Of a stretch of DNA of 64,000 bases, positions 54,975-63,739 are shown piece by piece. Positions within the stretch are counted from its first letter, which is position 1. The number at the start of each line of letters is the position of its first letter. The translations under genes and the position numbers were made by a program. The stretch is from NCBI RefSeq assembly GCF_001643015.1, contig NZ_CP015622.1, positions 1,129,358 to 1,193,357 of the forward strand, written 5' to 3'. The notes under the pieces were generated by a model. The model had not been told where the DNA came from, ran no database searches, and worked only from the letters and a program-made list of their open reading frames with translations. This DNA is from Corynebacterium crudilactis. GTDB lineage: Bacteria > Actinomycetota > Actinomycetes > Mycobacteriales > Mycobacteriaceae.

Positions 54975-55880
54975 ATGAGTGTGCATCCAGAGGCGCAGAA
55001 TTTTCTCGTACTTACAGCTCAGGCTCCTGAGCTAGATACACGCACACCTGCAGAAAACCGGGCAGCTAATGAAGCTAGCCAGCATCTCATGGGGGAGCAG
55101 ACTCCAGTGGCAGTAGTCAAAGATGTGCTCATCAGGGATGTTCCAGTCCGCATCTATAATCCCTACCCTGGTCGTGATAGGCAGCCAGTATTCCTTTATT
55201 TCCACGGTGGAGGATGGGTTTTAGGAGATCTTGACACAGTTGATTCCACTGTTCGAGATATTGCGGCGACTTCAGGTGCGCTGTGCATCAGTGTGGATTA
55301 TCGTCGTGCACCGGAGCATCCTTTTCCGGCAGCTTTAGATGATTGTCTCGCAGTGACAGCGGCGGTCTTGGAGGGAGAAGTCCAAGGCGTTGATTCACAT
55401 ATGGTTGCAGTAGGTGGAGATAGTGCCGGTGGAAATATCGCAGCAGTGATTGCCCAAGAACTCCGAGATGTTATTGCGCACCAAGTGCTCATTTATCCGG
55501 TGATGGATCTGTCTAGTTTTCAGACACCAAGCCATGAACAATACTCCGCTGGCTATTTTCTGAGCCGGAAGCGCTTGGAGTATTTCTACGATAGTTATGC
55601 CCAAGCGCATGATCGGCGGGATCCTCGGTTGTCACCGGGATTGAACAAGGACTTAGAAGGTATGCCTCCAGCCACGATTATTTCCGCAGAGTGTGATCCG
55701 TTGGCAGATGAGGTCAGTGCATATGGCGAGGCTCTGCAACATGCTGGAAATGTGGTGAGCCATGTGCAATTTAAAGGCCAAGTGCATCCTTTTGTACAGA
55801 TGTCGAGCATTATTTCTGACGCCCTTGTTGCCAGGAGGTTGATCGCTGGGGAGCTGGCAGAAGTTTTTCTAAGAACCTAA
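54975..55880 (+). CDS. Alpha/beta hydrolase, hormone-sensitive-lipase (HSL) family esterase
   Basis: The 301-aa esterase has the HSL hallmark HGGGW at 77-81, the nucleophile elbow GGDSAGGN with Ser150, an Asp in SAECDPLADE, and His in GQVHPFVQM. It hydrolyses short-chain acyl or aryl esters in the cytoplasm. GGAGGGG lies 9 bases upstream of the ATG. It follows the SbcC-like gene by only 21 bases, but its function suggests association with the catabolic operon that starts 137 bases downstream; the transcript arrangement is unresolved. Confidence 0.9.
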   Translation: MSVHPEAQNFLVLTAQAPELDTRTPAENRAANEASQHLMGEQTPVAVVKDVLIRDVPVRIYNPYPGRDRQPVFLYFHGGGWVLGDLDTVDSTVRDIAATSGALCISVDYRRAPEHPFPAALDDCLAVTAAVLEGEVQGVDSHMVAVGGDSAGGNIAAVIAQELRDVIAHQVLIYPVMDLSSFQTPSHEQYSAGYFLSRKRLEYFYDSYAQAHDRRDPRLSPGLNKDLEGMPPATIISAECDPLADEVSAYGEALQHAGNVVSHVQFKGQVHPFVQMSSIISDALVARRLIAGELAEVFLRT

Positions 55881-56017
55881 AATAAATAGACTATTATTTT
55901 TGTAGATTTCTACAAATTTCATCCGAAAATTTTAGAGAATTTAGTGTAGACCACAGACCTTTAGAAACGTAACTTAGATCATATAAATTGATCGTATTCG
56001 TTTAGGGGGAGGTCCCT

Positions 56018-56734
56018 TTGTCAAAGGTCTCAAGCAATATTGAAGAGCAGCTCCGCGCAGAGCTATTCGATGGCATGACTATCGCTGCTGGTGGTTTTGG
56101 AGTATGCGGCATTCCAAGCACCTTGATTGATATCGTGCGCGATGCTGGGGTGAAAGATCTTACCGTGGTGTCCAACAACCTGGCGATTGATGGAGTTGGT
56201 CTCGGCAGATTGCTCGAAGGCGGACAGATCACAAAGGTCTTGGCCTCTTATATCGGAGAGAACAAACTCTTCATGGAGCAGTACCTCAGCGGAGCTGTCG
56301 AAGTGGAGTTTGTCCCACAGGGAACTCTTGCTGAACGCATGCGAGCTGGCGGAGCTGGCATCGCGGCCTTTTATACACGTACAGGTGTAGGCACTGAAAT
56401 TGCAGAAGGAAAGCCAACTGCAGAGTTCGACGGCGAGATCTACCTCCAGGAGCGTGCAATCCAAGCAGATGTATCCCTTGTACATGCACACACATCTGAT
56501 GTGGAGGGTAACCTGCGATATCGACTTGCAGCTCGAAACTTCAATCCAGTTGTAGCGCAGTGCGGAAGAGTCACTTTTGCAGAAGCCGAGCACATCGTGG
56601 AGCGCGGCGAACTAGGTCCAGATGATATCCATACCCCGTGTGTGTTTATCCATCACCTCACTCAAGCGCTTATTCCAAATGAAATTGAACAGATCGTTAA
56701 CCGCCCACGACCAGCTACTTTGCAGGAGGCCTAA
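56018..56734 (+). CDS. 3-oxoacid CoA-transferase subunit A
   Basis: The TTG at 56018 is a convincing start because GGGGAGG lies 5 bases before it. The 238-aa product has [21 protein letters not shown], a type I CoA-transferase alpha subunit start, and [23 protein letters not shown] with the G-x-G-x-x-A-F pattern. With subunit B it moves CoA from succinyl-CoA to a 3-oxoacid such as acetoacetate or 3-oxoadipate. The presence of a thiolase and short-chain fatty acid carrier downstream favours a short 3-oxoacid. First gene of a five-gene operon; the promoter should lie in 55881-56000. Confidence 0.92.
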   Translation: MSKVSSNIEEQLRAELFDGMTIAAGGFGVCGIPSTLIDIVRDAGVKDLTVVSNNLAIDGVGLGRLLEGGQITKVLASYIGENKLFMEQYLSGAVEVEFVPQGTLAERMRAGGAGIAAFYTRTGVGTEIAEGKPTAEFDGEIYLQERAIQADVSLVHAHTSDVEGNLRYRLAARNFNPVVAQCGRVTFAEAEHIVERGELGPDDIHTPCVFIHHLTQALIPNEIEQIVNRPRPATLQEA

Positions 56735-56739
56735 AGAAC

Positions 56740-57402
56740 ATGGCTTGGACACGAGATGAAATGGCTGTTATTGCGGCCTCTGAATTAGAAGACGGCGATT
56801 ACGTCAACTTAGGAATCGGAATTCCGACGTTGATTGCTAATAATTTGCCCGAGGGTGTGTTCGTCAATATTCAAAGCGAAAACGGAATCCTCGGCATGGG
56901 TCCAAACCCTTATCCAGGTGAAGAAGACGCAGATCTGATCAACGCTGGTAAACAAACCATCACGCTTCTTCCTGGTGCCGTGATCTTTGATTCAGCAACG
57001 TCCTTCGCCATGATTCGCTCCGGAAAAATGAAAGCAGCATTTTTGGGGGCGATGGAAGTCTCTGGATCAGGAGACCTCGCCAATTGGACGATCCCTGGAA
57101 AATTAGTCAAAGGCATGGGCGGTGCCATGGACCTGGTTGCTGGAGCAAAGCGCGTTGTCGTGCTGAGCGATCACACCTCTAAAAACGGCAAGCCAAAAAT
57201 CGTCACCACGTGCTCACTCCCACTCACTGGTGTTGGAGTAGTGAACCGCATTATTACTGAGCTGGCTGTCTTCGATATTGCAGATGGTCAGTTGATTTTG
57301 CGCCAGATCGCGCCGGGAGTCACGGAAGAAGAAATTCGGGAGAAGACCGAAGCTACGTTCACTGTGGATATTGATGAAGCTATTCAAGGAGTAATGCAAT
57401 GA
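56740..57402 (+). CDS. 3-oxoacid CoA-transferase subunit B
   Basis: The 220-aa beta subunit carries the catalytic Glu of type I CoA-transferases in [11 protein letters not shown] (Glu47), and [16 protein letters not shown] [14 protein letters not shown] upstream of it. [22 protein letters not shown] is also typical of the succinyl-CoA:3-oxoacid branch. It begins 5 bases after subunit A and overlaps the thiolase gene by 4 bases (ATGA), so stoichiometric coupled translation is expected. Confidence 0.93.
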   Translation: MAWTRDEMAVIAASELEDGDYVNLGIGIPTLIANNLPEGVFVNIQSENGILGMGPNPYPGEEDADLINAGKQTITLLPGAVIFDSATSFAMIRSGKMKAAFLGAMEVSGSGDLANWTIPGKLVKGMGGAMDLVAGAKRVVVLSDHTSKNGKPKIVTTCSLPLTGVGVVNRIITELAVFDIADGQLILRQIAPGVTEEEIREKTEATFTVDIDEAIQGVMQ

Positions 57403-58571
57403 GTGTCATCGTCGCTGGCATTGGTGAAACCCTTATGGGAAAGTACCCGGATCGCAGTATTTACGAGATGATTCGGGAAGCTGGGCATGCAGCTCTTGAT
57501 GAGGCAGGCATTGATTCCAGCCTTATTACCGCAGCATATATCGGTAATTTCAATGGTCAACAGCTTCTCGGCCAGGGACATTTTGGTCCGTTGGTGATGG
57601 AAACGCTGGGGATGTCGCATGTTCCGGCCATGCGTGTTGAAGGTGCCTGTGTCTCAGGTGGATTGGCGCTTCTCCAGGGCGTGGAGGCGATTCGTTCCGG
57701 TAGACACCAAGCAGTGTTGGTGGGCGGTGTGGAAAAGATGACCCATCAAACCACTGCTGCTGTTACCAGTGCTCTTACCTCTGCGATGGATATTGAATTC
57801 GAGGCGCATTCAGGTTTGAGCTTCCCGGGCAGTTTTGCACTCGTTGCGCATCGTTATTTCCATGAGTTCCGCAATGTGCAGCGCGAAATGGCACAGGTTG
57901 CAGTCAATGCTCATGATAATGCGTTGCTTAATCCTACCGCGCAGATGCACAAGAAAATTGATATCGACAAGGTGCTGAATGCACCGCGTATTGCGGATCC
58001 ACTAGGACTTTATGATTGCTCCCTAGTTACTGACGGTGCAGCATTTATAGTTCTTGTTTCTGAGGAACTAGCGCAACAGCTTGATGATGGTGCGGAGCGA
58101 CATCGCCAGGTTCGTATCATTGGTTCTGGTCATGGCGGCGATGCATTGACGCTGCATGGAAAAGCTTCGATGACCACCTTTGGTGCAACTATTCGCGCAG
58201 CAAAACAGGCTTATGCTCAAGCCGGAGTGGAAGCTTCTGATATCGATTTGGCTGAAGTCCATGATTGCTTCACAATCACCCAAATCATTAATACGGAAGA
58301 TCTGGGCTTCTTTGAGAAGGGCCATGGCGGAGATGCCGTTGCCGAGGGTAGAACTGCCCGCGATGGTGATATGCCCATTAATGTTTCAGGTGGCCTAAAA
58401 GCCAAGGGACACCCCATTGGTGCCACTGGAATCAGCCAGGCCATTGAGGTAATTACGCAAATTCGTGGTGGAGCAGGCGAGCGTCAAAGCAATAAGGTCG
58501 ATACCGGATTGACCCATAACTTGGGTGGAACTGCCGGTACCTGTGTGATCAATATCTTCCAAGGGGCTTAA
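57399..58571 (+). CDS. SCP2/SCPx-type thiolase (acetyl-CoA acyltransferase family)
   Basis: The 390-aa protein lacks the long loop of classical thiolases and has the SCP2-type features: nucleophile VEGACVSGG (Cys84), [11 protein letters not shown], and [14 protein letters not shown] with the catalytic His. It may cleave a branched or short 3-oxoacyl-CoA made by the CoA-transferase. Members of this family often need a DUF35 partner, and one is encoded 5 bases downstream. Some relatives lack thiolase activity, so the reaction is inferred. Confidence 0.88.
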   Translation: MSVIVAGIGETLMGKYPDRSIYEMIREAGHAALDEAGIDSSLITAAYIGNFNGQQLLGQGHFGPLVMETLGMSHVPAMRVEGACVSGGLALLQGVEAIRSGRHQAVLVGGVEKMTHQTTAAVTSALTSAMDIEFEAHSGLSFPGSFALVAHRYFHEFRNVQREMAQVAVNAHDNALLNPTAQMHKKIDIDKVLNAPRIADPLGLYDCSLVTDGAAFIVLVSEELAQQLDDGAERHRQVRIIGSGHGGDALTLHGKASMTTFGATIRAAKQAYAQAGVEASDIDLAEVHDCFTITQIINTEDLGFFEKGHGGDAVAEGRTARDGDMPINVSGGLKAKGHPIGATGISQAIEVITQIRGGAGERQSNKVDTGLTHNLGGTAGTCVINIFQGA

Positions 58572-58576
58572 AACTT

Positions 58577-58792
58577 ATGACTGCAGAAATTCTTACTTAC
58601 ACCATTATTCGCACACCACCAGCTGGTTTTGATGGCGCACCGTACTGTGTTGCCGTGATCGATAACAACGGCACTGCAGAGACTGCTCGCGTGGCTGGAT
58701 ATGTAGACGGTCAAGATGTCCATATCGGTGATACCGTGCGCGCATTGGAAGAACCTGATCAATTTGGCGCAACTTTCCGCTTCGAGATCTAA
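58577..58792 (+). CDS. DUF35 OB-fold protein, thiolase partner
   Basis: The 71-aa protein (TYTIIRTPPAGFDGAPYCVAV ... GDTVRALEEPD) matches the C-terminal OB-fold of DUF35 proteins. The usual N-terminal zinc ribbon with four Cys is missing, making it a minimal form. DUF35 proteins form complexes with SCP2-type thiolases and hydratases in actinobacteria and archaea and position acyl-CoA substrates. The coupling with the thiolase gene supports this role. It is easily missed by length cut-offs. Confidence 0.82.
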   Translation: MTAEILTYTIIRTPPAGFDGAPYCVAVIDNNGTAETARVAGYVDGQDVHIGDTVRALEEPDQFGATFRFEI

Positions 58793-58817
58793 ATAATCCA
58801 CAACCCGCACCAGATCT

Positions 58818-58877
58818 CGCCTTCCGCAATGGCGCTTGTGCCATGATGCGGAAGGCGGCGTCGACAAGCAGCTTTTT
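58818..58877 (+). terminator. Hairpin plus GGCGTCGANAAGCA motif after the DUF35 gene
   Basis: CGCCTTCCGCA (58818-58828) pairs with TGCGGAAGGCG (58847-58857), with TGGC/GCCA inside. GGCGTCGACAAGCAGCTTTT follows at 58857. The T-run lies 15 bases after the stem, so this may be partial attenuation; the transporter GTG follows at 58889. Confidence 0.6.
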
Positions 58878-58888
58878 AAGGATTTGAC

Positions 58889-60319
58889 GTGAGCTCTGCA
58901 CAAAAGACTGCAACCAAGCAGTCGTTCATGGATCGATATTTAGCGTGGTTTATCAGGTGGATGCCTGAATCCTTTGTTATCTGCCTCGCCTTGACAGTTT
59001 TTGTCGGAATTTTTGCGCTGGTAGCCACAGAAACACCACTGTGGAGCATGGACCCAGAAACCACCAGCGTGGTGAGCGCATGGGCGGATGGCTTCTGGAG
59101 CCTTTTGGCCTTCACAATGCAGATGACAATTCTGCTGTCTACCGGTAGCGCTGTTGCATCTTCGCCACCTGCACAACGGGTGCTAACTAAGATCGCAAGC
59201 ATTCCAAACTCCAAGGTCCAAGCGATTTTGCTCGGATCAGTCTCGGCAGTATTGCTGGGATATTTGCACTGGGGCTTGGGCATGATGGCTGCGATTGTGC
59301 TGGGCAAGGAGATCCTCGCGCAATCTCGCATCAAGGGTTATGACCTGCACCCGCCAGTGATGATTGCGGCATTATTTATGGCGTTCTTGCCATCGTCGGC
59401 AGGTATTTCCGGTGCAGCGGTGCTTTATGCTGCGACTCCGGGATATCTCAAAGACATGGTTCCGGAAAGCTACCAGGATCGTGTGCCAGATGCTGTTCCA
59501 TTAACCGATTCCGTTTTGCGCCCAGATTTCATCATCTTGCTGGTGATTTGCTCCATCATCACTACAGGCTTCGCGCTGCTCATGCACCCTAAGAGTAAAG
59601 AGAAGACCGAAACGATTTCCGATGAGTTGTTCGCGGAAATTCAGGCAGGTAGTGAAAAGATCGAAATTCCACGGTCAACACCAGCTGAGAAATCTAATGC
59701 CAGCCGTTGGATCATGTATCTGGTTGGCGGAATTGGCTTGCTTTATAGCTTCTTCAGTTTGTGGACCGGCGGAGTCACAGGGCTAACGCTTAACTCCTTC
59801 AACTTCCTGTTCCTTTCCTTAGGGATGGTGCTCACCGCTAACTACGGTCCGGAATACTACGCCAAACTTATCCGCGAGGGCATTCAAGGAACCTGGGGAT
59901 TCATCCTCCAATTCCCGTTCTACGCAGGTATTTTCGGCCTGATTTCTTTCACCGGACTCGGCGTGGTGATCTCCGGATTCTTTACCTCGATCTCCACGGC
60001 AACAACCTGGCCTGTTATCGCATTCCTTTATTCCGGTTTGCTCAATATCGCAGTGCCTTCAGGCGGTTCAAAATTTGTCATCGAAGCACCGTATATCATT
60101 CCAACCACGATTGATCTCGGCGCCGATATGGGCTTGGTTCTGCAGGCATATCAAATGGGCGATGGCGCAACCAACCTGCTGATCCCATTCTTTGCATTGC
60201 CATATTTGGCCAACTTCAAAATCAAATTCAGCCAAGTGGTGGGCTATACCGTTCCACCTGTGCTTGTCGTTATTGTGGTGACCTGCATTTATCTCTTTGT
60301 CAGGGCATCAATGATTTAA
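58889..60319 (+). CDS. Short-chain fatty acid transporter, AtoE family
   Basis: The start is GTG at 58889 with AAGGA 6 bases upstream. The 476-aa protein has about twelve hydrophobic segments and the family's YLAWFIRWMPESFVICLALT start, HWGLGMMAAIVLGKE, and NIAVPSGGSKFVIEAPYI near the C-terminus. AtoE proteins import short-chain fatty acids or acetoacetate. Its position after CoA-transferase and thiolase genes gives a coherent uptake-activation-cleavage route, similar in logic to the E. coli ato operon. Confidence 0.92.
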   Translation: MSSAQKTATKQSFMDRYLAWFIRWMPESFVICLALTVFVGIFALVATETPLWSMDPETTSVVSAWADGFWSLLAFTMQMTILLSTGSAVASSPPAQRVLTKIASIPNSKVQAILLGSVSAVLLGYLHWGLGMMAAIVLGKEILAQSRIKGYDLHPPVMIAALFMAFLPSSAGISGAAVLYAATPGYLKDMVPESYQDRVPDAVPLTDSVLRPDFIILLVICSIITTGFALLMHPKSKEKTETISDELFAEIQAGSEKIEIPRSTPAEKSNASRWIMYLVGGIGLLYSFFSLWTGGVTGLTLNSFNFLFLSLGMVLTANYGPEYYAKLIREGIQGTWGFILQFPFYAGIFGLISFTGLGVVISGFFTSISTATTWPVIAFLYSGLLNIAVPSGGSKFVIEAPYIIPTTIDLGADMGLVLQAYQMGDGATNLLIPFFALPYLANFKIKFSQVVGYTVPPVLVVIVVTCIYLFVRASMI

Positions 60320-60380
60320 AAGATGCTTCTCGACGCCAAAAGCCGCGGCCCTCCACTGATTTCAGGGAGGAGCCGCGGCT
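60318..60380 (-). terminator. Hairpin plus GGCGTCGANAAGCA motif after the YceI gene
   Basis: GCCGCGGC (60342-60349) pairs with GCCGCGGC (60372-60379), both self-complementary, with CCTCC/GGAGG inside. On the minus strand GGCGTCGAGAAGCATCTTTT follows (60337-60318). The hairpin sits between convergent genes. Confidence 0.75.
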
Positions 60381-60396
60381 TATTGCGGTGTGAGAC

Positions 60397-60936
60397 TTAA
60401 GCCTGCTTGATAGCGGAGCCGTCGATCTCGATCTTGATCTTCTCAGAAACAAGGACGCCACCGGTAGAAAGTGGAGCCTGGAAATCGATACCGAAATCCT
60501 TGCGGTTAACTTCGGTGGTTGCTTCGAAGCCAAGACGGATGTTGCCGAATGGATCCTCAGCAACGCCACCAACCTCAACGTTCAAGGTGACGGACTTGGT
60601 GATGTCACGAATGGTGAGGTCACCGGTAACGGTACCTTCGTTCTCGTTCTTGATAACGAAAGAAGTTGCCTCAAAGGTCATCTCTGGGAACTTCTCAACT
60701 GCGAAGAAATCATCAGCCTTAACGTGAGCATCACGATCAGCGTTGCCGGTGGTAACAGAAGCGGTCTTGATGACAACCTTTGCAGAGGAGTTCTCTGGGT
60801 TCTCAGCGTCTACCACGATGGAATCGGTGTACTCAGTGAACTCACCGCGAACCTTAGTGACCATTGCGTGGCGTGCAACGAACTTAATTTCAGTGTGTGA
60901 AGGGTCAAGGGTCCAGGTGCCAGTCAAGTTGCTCAT
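60397..60936 (-). CDS. YceI-family polyisoprenoid-binding-like protein
   Basis: The 179-aa protein shows the YceI lipocalin-like pattern: GTWTLDPSHTEIKFVARHAMVTKVRGEF at the N-terminus, DRDAHVKADDFF at about 70, and VTGDLTIRDITKSVTL. There is no signal peptide, unlike E. coli YceI, so it is probably cytoplasmic. AAAAGGA lies 6 bases before the ATG. It is divergent from rosR; in C. glutamicum the corresponding gene is a known RosR target linked to oxidative stress, and a RosR-like site lies at 61046. Confidence 0.92.
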   Translation of the reverse strand: MSNLTGTWTLDPSHTEIKFVARHAMVTKVRGEFTEYTDSIVVDAENPENSSAKVVIKTASVTTGNADRDAHVKADDFFAVEKFPEMTFEATSFVIKNENEGTVTGDLTIRDITKSVTLNVEVGGVAEDPFGNIRLGFEATTEVNRKDFGIDFQAPLSTGGVLVSEKIKIEIDGSAIKQA

Positions 60937-61045
60937 AGTAAATCCTTTTCAAAAGTGAATGTGTTTCGTTTCAAACGGTACCGACACTTTTGCATCTCTG
61001 CATTTTGTGTGGCTTCGTGTGCTTCGAGATCCATATTAACCACTT

Positions 61046-61063
61046 TTAGTGACATGTCAACAA
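61046..61063. promoter_or_regulatory. Putative RosR operator
   Basis: TTAGTGACATGTCAACAA agrees with the reported 18-bp consensus TTGTTGAYRYRTCAACWA, as I recall it, at 16 of 18 positions. It lies between yceI and rosR, 110 bases upstream of the yceI ATG. Confidence 0.65.
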
Positions 61064-61223
61064 CTTTCTAGAAAAGCTTGCTGTGTAAACTAAAATTACC
61101 TGGTGGGAGCGTGAATAAAATTGAATTCTTGCTTGGATAGTCAAATTTTTTGGATGTTAGGGGCAGATTTGGCAACTTTGGGATCTTTGAATTTACCTTT
61201 CAAATCAGGCTAGGGTAAGTGGT

Positions 61224-61712
61224 ATGACAACACCACGATGGCTTTCCACAGAAGAGCAACAGCTCTGGCGCATGATCTTGTCAGCAGTCCGAAAAATGGA
61301 ACGCACATTAGATGAGACCCTCGTGGAAAAGCACCAATTAACCACCTCTGAATACGCAGTTTTAGTAACGTTATCCGAAGCAGGGGACCACGATATGCGT
61401 CTTCGGGATATGTGCCAAGCACTTGACTGGGATCGCAGCCGCACCTCCCACCAAATCACTCGCATGGACAAAAAAGGCTTGGTGTCCAAGGTTAAATGCG
61501 CAGGTGACGCCCGTGGTGTGATCGTGGAAATTACTCCAGAAGGTGAACGTCGACTTAAAGATGCTGTACCCGCTCATGTAGAAGTTGTGCGCAAGCTTAT
61601 TTTTGATCCGATGGAGGAAGGCCACCTGGAAGGCATGCATTCGTACCTCACGGCGGTATTGAACTCTGGCAGCTGCGTGGAGATAAACGACAAGCGAAGT
61701 GCAGAGCTTTAG
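61224..61712 (+). CDS. rosR: MarR-family redox regulator RosR
   Basis: The 162-aa winged-helix protein has the recognition region MCQALDWDRSRTSHQITRMDKKGLV and wing KCAGDARGVIVEITPEG. Cysteines occur only at 64, 92 and 151, the positions known for C. glutamicum RosR, whose DNA binding is lost on oxidation by peroxide. It represses itself and the divergent YceI gene and affects other redox genes; this is knowledge of the homologue. A TAGGGT hexamer ends 7 bases before the ATG, suggesting a leaderless mRNA. Confidence 0.94.
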   Translation: MTTPRWLSTEEQQLWRMILSAVRKMERTLDETLVEKHQLTTSEYAVLVTLSEAGDHDMRLRDMCQALDWDRSRTSHQITRMDKKGLVSKVKCAGDARGVIVEITPEGERRLKDAVPAHVEVVRKLIFDPMEEGHLEGMHSYLTAVLNSGSCVEINDKRSAEL

Positions 61713-61877
61713 CTCAAAATTTTAGAGGGCGACTCAGGGATTTGTCGGGGTTAAAGTCGGGGTGAAATCGGGGTCAAGTGAAGGGACTTCCCCGATGTGC
61801 CAGCCAATTCTGAAAGGCATGATTGAGGAAGAAGAAAGCAAACAATCTTAAAGCCACTCAGAAGGAGCTTGATCCCC

Positions 61878-62093
61878 ATGACTTTTCCAACACAATCTCG
61901 ACGCCTTGCCCGCAGCACTACTGACAAGTGGGTTGGTGGCGTTGCAGGTGGACTCGCAGAAACTTACGGTTGGAATCCTGCCTATGTCCGCCTTGCTTTC
62001 GCTGCGTCACTGCTGCTTCCAGTTCCGGGATCTCAACTTCTATTCTACGGTTTGGCCTGGTTGGTTATCCCATCACGCGATAACCTGCGCTAA
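61878..62093 (+). CDS. PspC-domain small membrane protein
   Basis: The 71-aa protein has the PspC pattern: RLARSTTDKWVGGVAGGLAETYGWNPAYVRL, then one hydrophobic segment, FAASLLLPVPGSQLLFYGLAWLVIP. GAAGGAGC lies 9 bases before the ATG at 61878; a TTG at 61869 is too close to it. PspC-type proteins sense envelope stress in enterobacteria; single-domain actinobacterial forms have no proven role. A terminator follows at 62110. Confidence 0.88.
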   Translation: MTFPTQSRRLARSTTDKWVGGVAGGLAETYGWNPAYVRLAFAASLLLPVPGSQLLFYGLAWLVIPSRDNLR

Positions 62094-62109
62094 TCACGTA
62101 AAATGAAGA

Positions 62110-62138
62110 AAAGCCTGCACATTGATTGTGTAGGCTTT
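62110..62138. terminator. Hairpin terminator between convergent genes
   Basis: AAAGCCTGCACA (62110-62121) pairs with TGTGTAGGCTTT (62127-62138) with one G-T pair, followed by ATTGATTTT. Confidence 0.8.
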
Positions 62139-62145
62139 ATTGATT

Positions 62146-62571
62146 TTAATTAGCTAAAAGTCGCGCGAAACAGCGGGAAACCTGAGCGAGGCCATCGTTA
62201 TCGTTGCTGTAAAGCTCAGACAGTGGCCAGCTGCGCTTTGGCGTGTGGATTTCCAGCAGTGAATGAGCTGCTTCGCCGCTGGTGTGGTCCAACGCGTTGA
62301 TTCCAATATTGTCTAGCGTAACTACAGACAGCGTGAAATTAGATGGGGAAATAACGGGGATCATCACTCGTGTTGCGCCATTATTAATGTGCTCTTGAGC
62401 ATCTGCCCGTAATTCTGCTACAGAAGTTCTTGTGGTGATAGGAATGACTGGAGCAAGAGGGTCAATTTTTAGTGACACATCAGAAGCGGTACGAAGTGCT
62501 TTGAAATATACCGTGGCAGTTAGTAGCCGAAGTTCATTAGCTTTTTTGGTTTCAACCGTTTGTGCTTTCAT
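62146..62571 (-). CDS. Hypothetical protein, unknown
   Basis: The start at 62571 (MKAQTVETKKANELRLLTA) is favoured by AGAAGGA 6 to 7 bases upstream; ATGs at 62577 and 62589 are less well placed. The product of 141 aa has no membrane segment or signal. Its pattern of beta strands (TRVMIPVISPSNFTLSVVTL) suggests a small globular alpha/beta protein. No family was recognised. Upstream are 320 bases before the CRP/FNR gene. Confidence 0.7.
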   Translation of the reverse strand: MKAQTVETKKANELRLLTATVYFKALRTASDVSLKIDPLAPVIPITTRTSVAELRADAQEHINNGATRVMIPVISPSNFTLSVVTLDNIGINALDHTSGEAAHSLLEIHTPKRSWPLSELYSNDNDGLAQVSRCFARLLAN

Positions 62572-62894
62572 GTTCATCCTTCTCAACAATCAGTAAATCC
62601 CGCTAGTGACTTTTTGGATCGCCGGTTAGGGAATTCTGACACATGATGCTCAAGCGATACCGATTCGAATCCGTTTTCAAAGTCTATTGTCAAGAAATCC
62701 TAATTGAATTCTTAGAAATTGGAACCTTAAGCAGTCAAACGTGACCAACACCATGCTATGTATAAGTCTTTGTATGTGCTTGACCAGCAGAAATTAAATA
62801 TCAGCTGAAAAATTTCTTGCATATTACTCTTGTCTAATATAGGAAACTAGGCTAATTACGATGCATAGTGCTCTTCCTGGCTAGCATTGGAGTC
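62572..62894. promoter_or_regulatory. Divergent intergenic region upstream of the CRP/FNR regulator gene
   Basis: A/T-rich region of 323 bases. TAGCAT (62882-62887) is placed as a -10 element 7 bases before the regulator ATG. No FNR-type or CRP-type palindrome was found in it. Confidence 0.45.
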
Positions 62895-63644
62895 ATGACT
62901 CAGATGACACAGAATCCCGTGAGGAAATCCTGTGCCCAACCGCATTCCTGTTCGCAGGAAGTGCGTTTGAAAGCCATGAACTCTTCTACGCTTACTAAAG
63001 ATTTAAACCCGCAAGAGCAACTTGAGCTGGATAGCTTAATCAGCGCTTGGTCGTGGTCTGAAGGCGATCCCATTTTCTTTGCTGGTGAACAACTAAGCGG
63101 TAGTTATCTCATCGTTGCCGGCCGAGTGCGAGTTGCCAGAGATACTGTTGATGGTCGAGAAATCACCGTAGATATAGCGACTCCCGGCGATATCATCGGA
63201 GTAATTGACTCCAAACCAGGTGCAGCACAAGATTCCGCGTGGGCGATGGAAACAACATGCGCTCTATATCTCCCCGCGGATGCTCTCGCCGATATTGTGG
63301 CAGATCACCCAAAACTCGCGTTAGCGTTAATCCGCATGCAGCAACAGCGCTTGGAAATAGCTCGTGACAGAGAAATTAGCTTGAGCACAGCACCCGTCGA
63401 ACAACGGGTAGCTGCAGCAGTAAAAGCACTCGGAGAAAAAATCGGCCAACGACAACGCAATGGCAATGTGCTCATTCAAGTACGAATACGCCGCGAAGAT
63501 ATCGCAGGCCTAGCAGGAACTACCGTGGAATCTACTTCTCGAGTGCTGGCTCGATTGAAAAAAGAAGGCGTGATTGACAGTGGTAGAGAATGGATCGCAA
63601 TTGTTGATGAAGCACAGTTGGGCAGCCTCAGTAAAGATTTCTAG
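62895..63644 (+). CDS. CRP/FNR-family transcriptional regulator
   Basis: The ATG at 62895 is chosen because TAGCAT ends 7 bases before it; an in-frame ATG at 62868 would place that promoter inside the gene. The 249-aa protein has an N-terminal SCAQPHSC (Cys13, Cys19), a cyclic-nucleotide-type beta-barrel (SGSYLIVAGRVRVARDTVDG), a dimer helix and a helix-turn-helix with DIAGLAGTTVESTSRVLARL. The recognition helix has E-x-x-S-R, the FNR-type combination. Only part of the FNR Fe-S ligand set is present. A perfect FNR-type box lies directly after its stop. It probably controls the metal-binding gene downstream. Confidence 0.9.
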   Translation: MTQMTQNPVRKSCAQPHSCSQEVRLKAMNSSTLTKDLNPQEQLELDSLISAWSWSEGDPIFFAGEQLSGSYLIVAGRVRVARDTVDGREITVDIATPGDIIGVIDSKPGAAQDSAWAMETTCALYLPADALADIVADHPKLALALIRMQQQRLEIARDREISLSTAPVEQRVAAAVKALGEKIGQRQRNGNVLIQVRIRREDIAGLAGTTVESTSRVLARLKKEGVIDSGREWIAIVDEAQLGSLSKDF

Positions 63645-63648
63645 TTAC

Positions 63649-63662
63649 TTGATCTGGATCAA
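63649..63662. promoter_or_regulatory. Perfect FNR-type palindrome TTGAT-N4-ATCAA
   Basis: TTGATCTGGATCAA lies 5 bases after the stop of the CRP/FNR gene and 78 bases before the HMA gene ATG. It matches the enterobacterial FNR consensus in all ten defined positions. Confidence 0.75.
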
Positions 63663-63739
63663 GGAACCTTAAACGGCCAGCTCTTAAAGTTAAAGGTACA
63701 CAGAGAAACAACACCTAATACTGAAAGGGCTGGATTATC

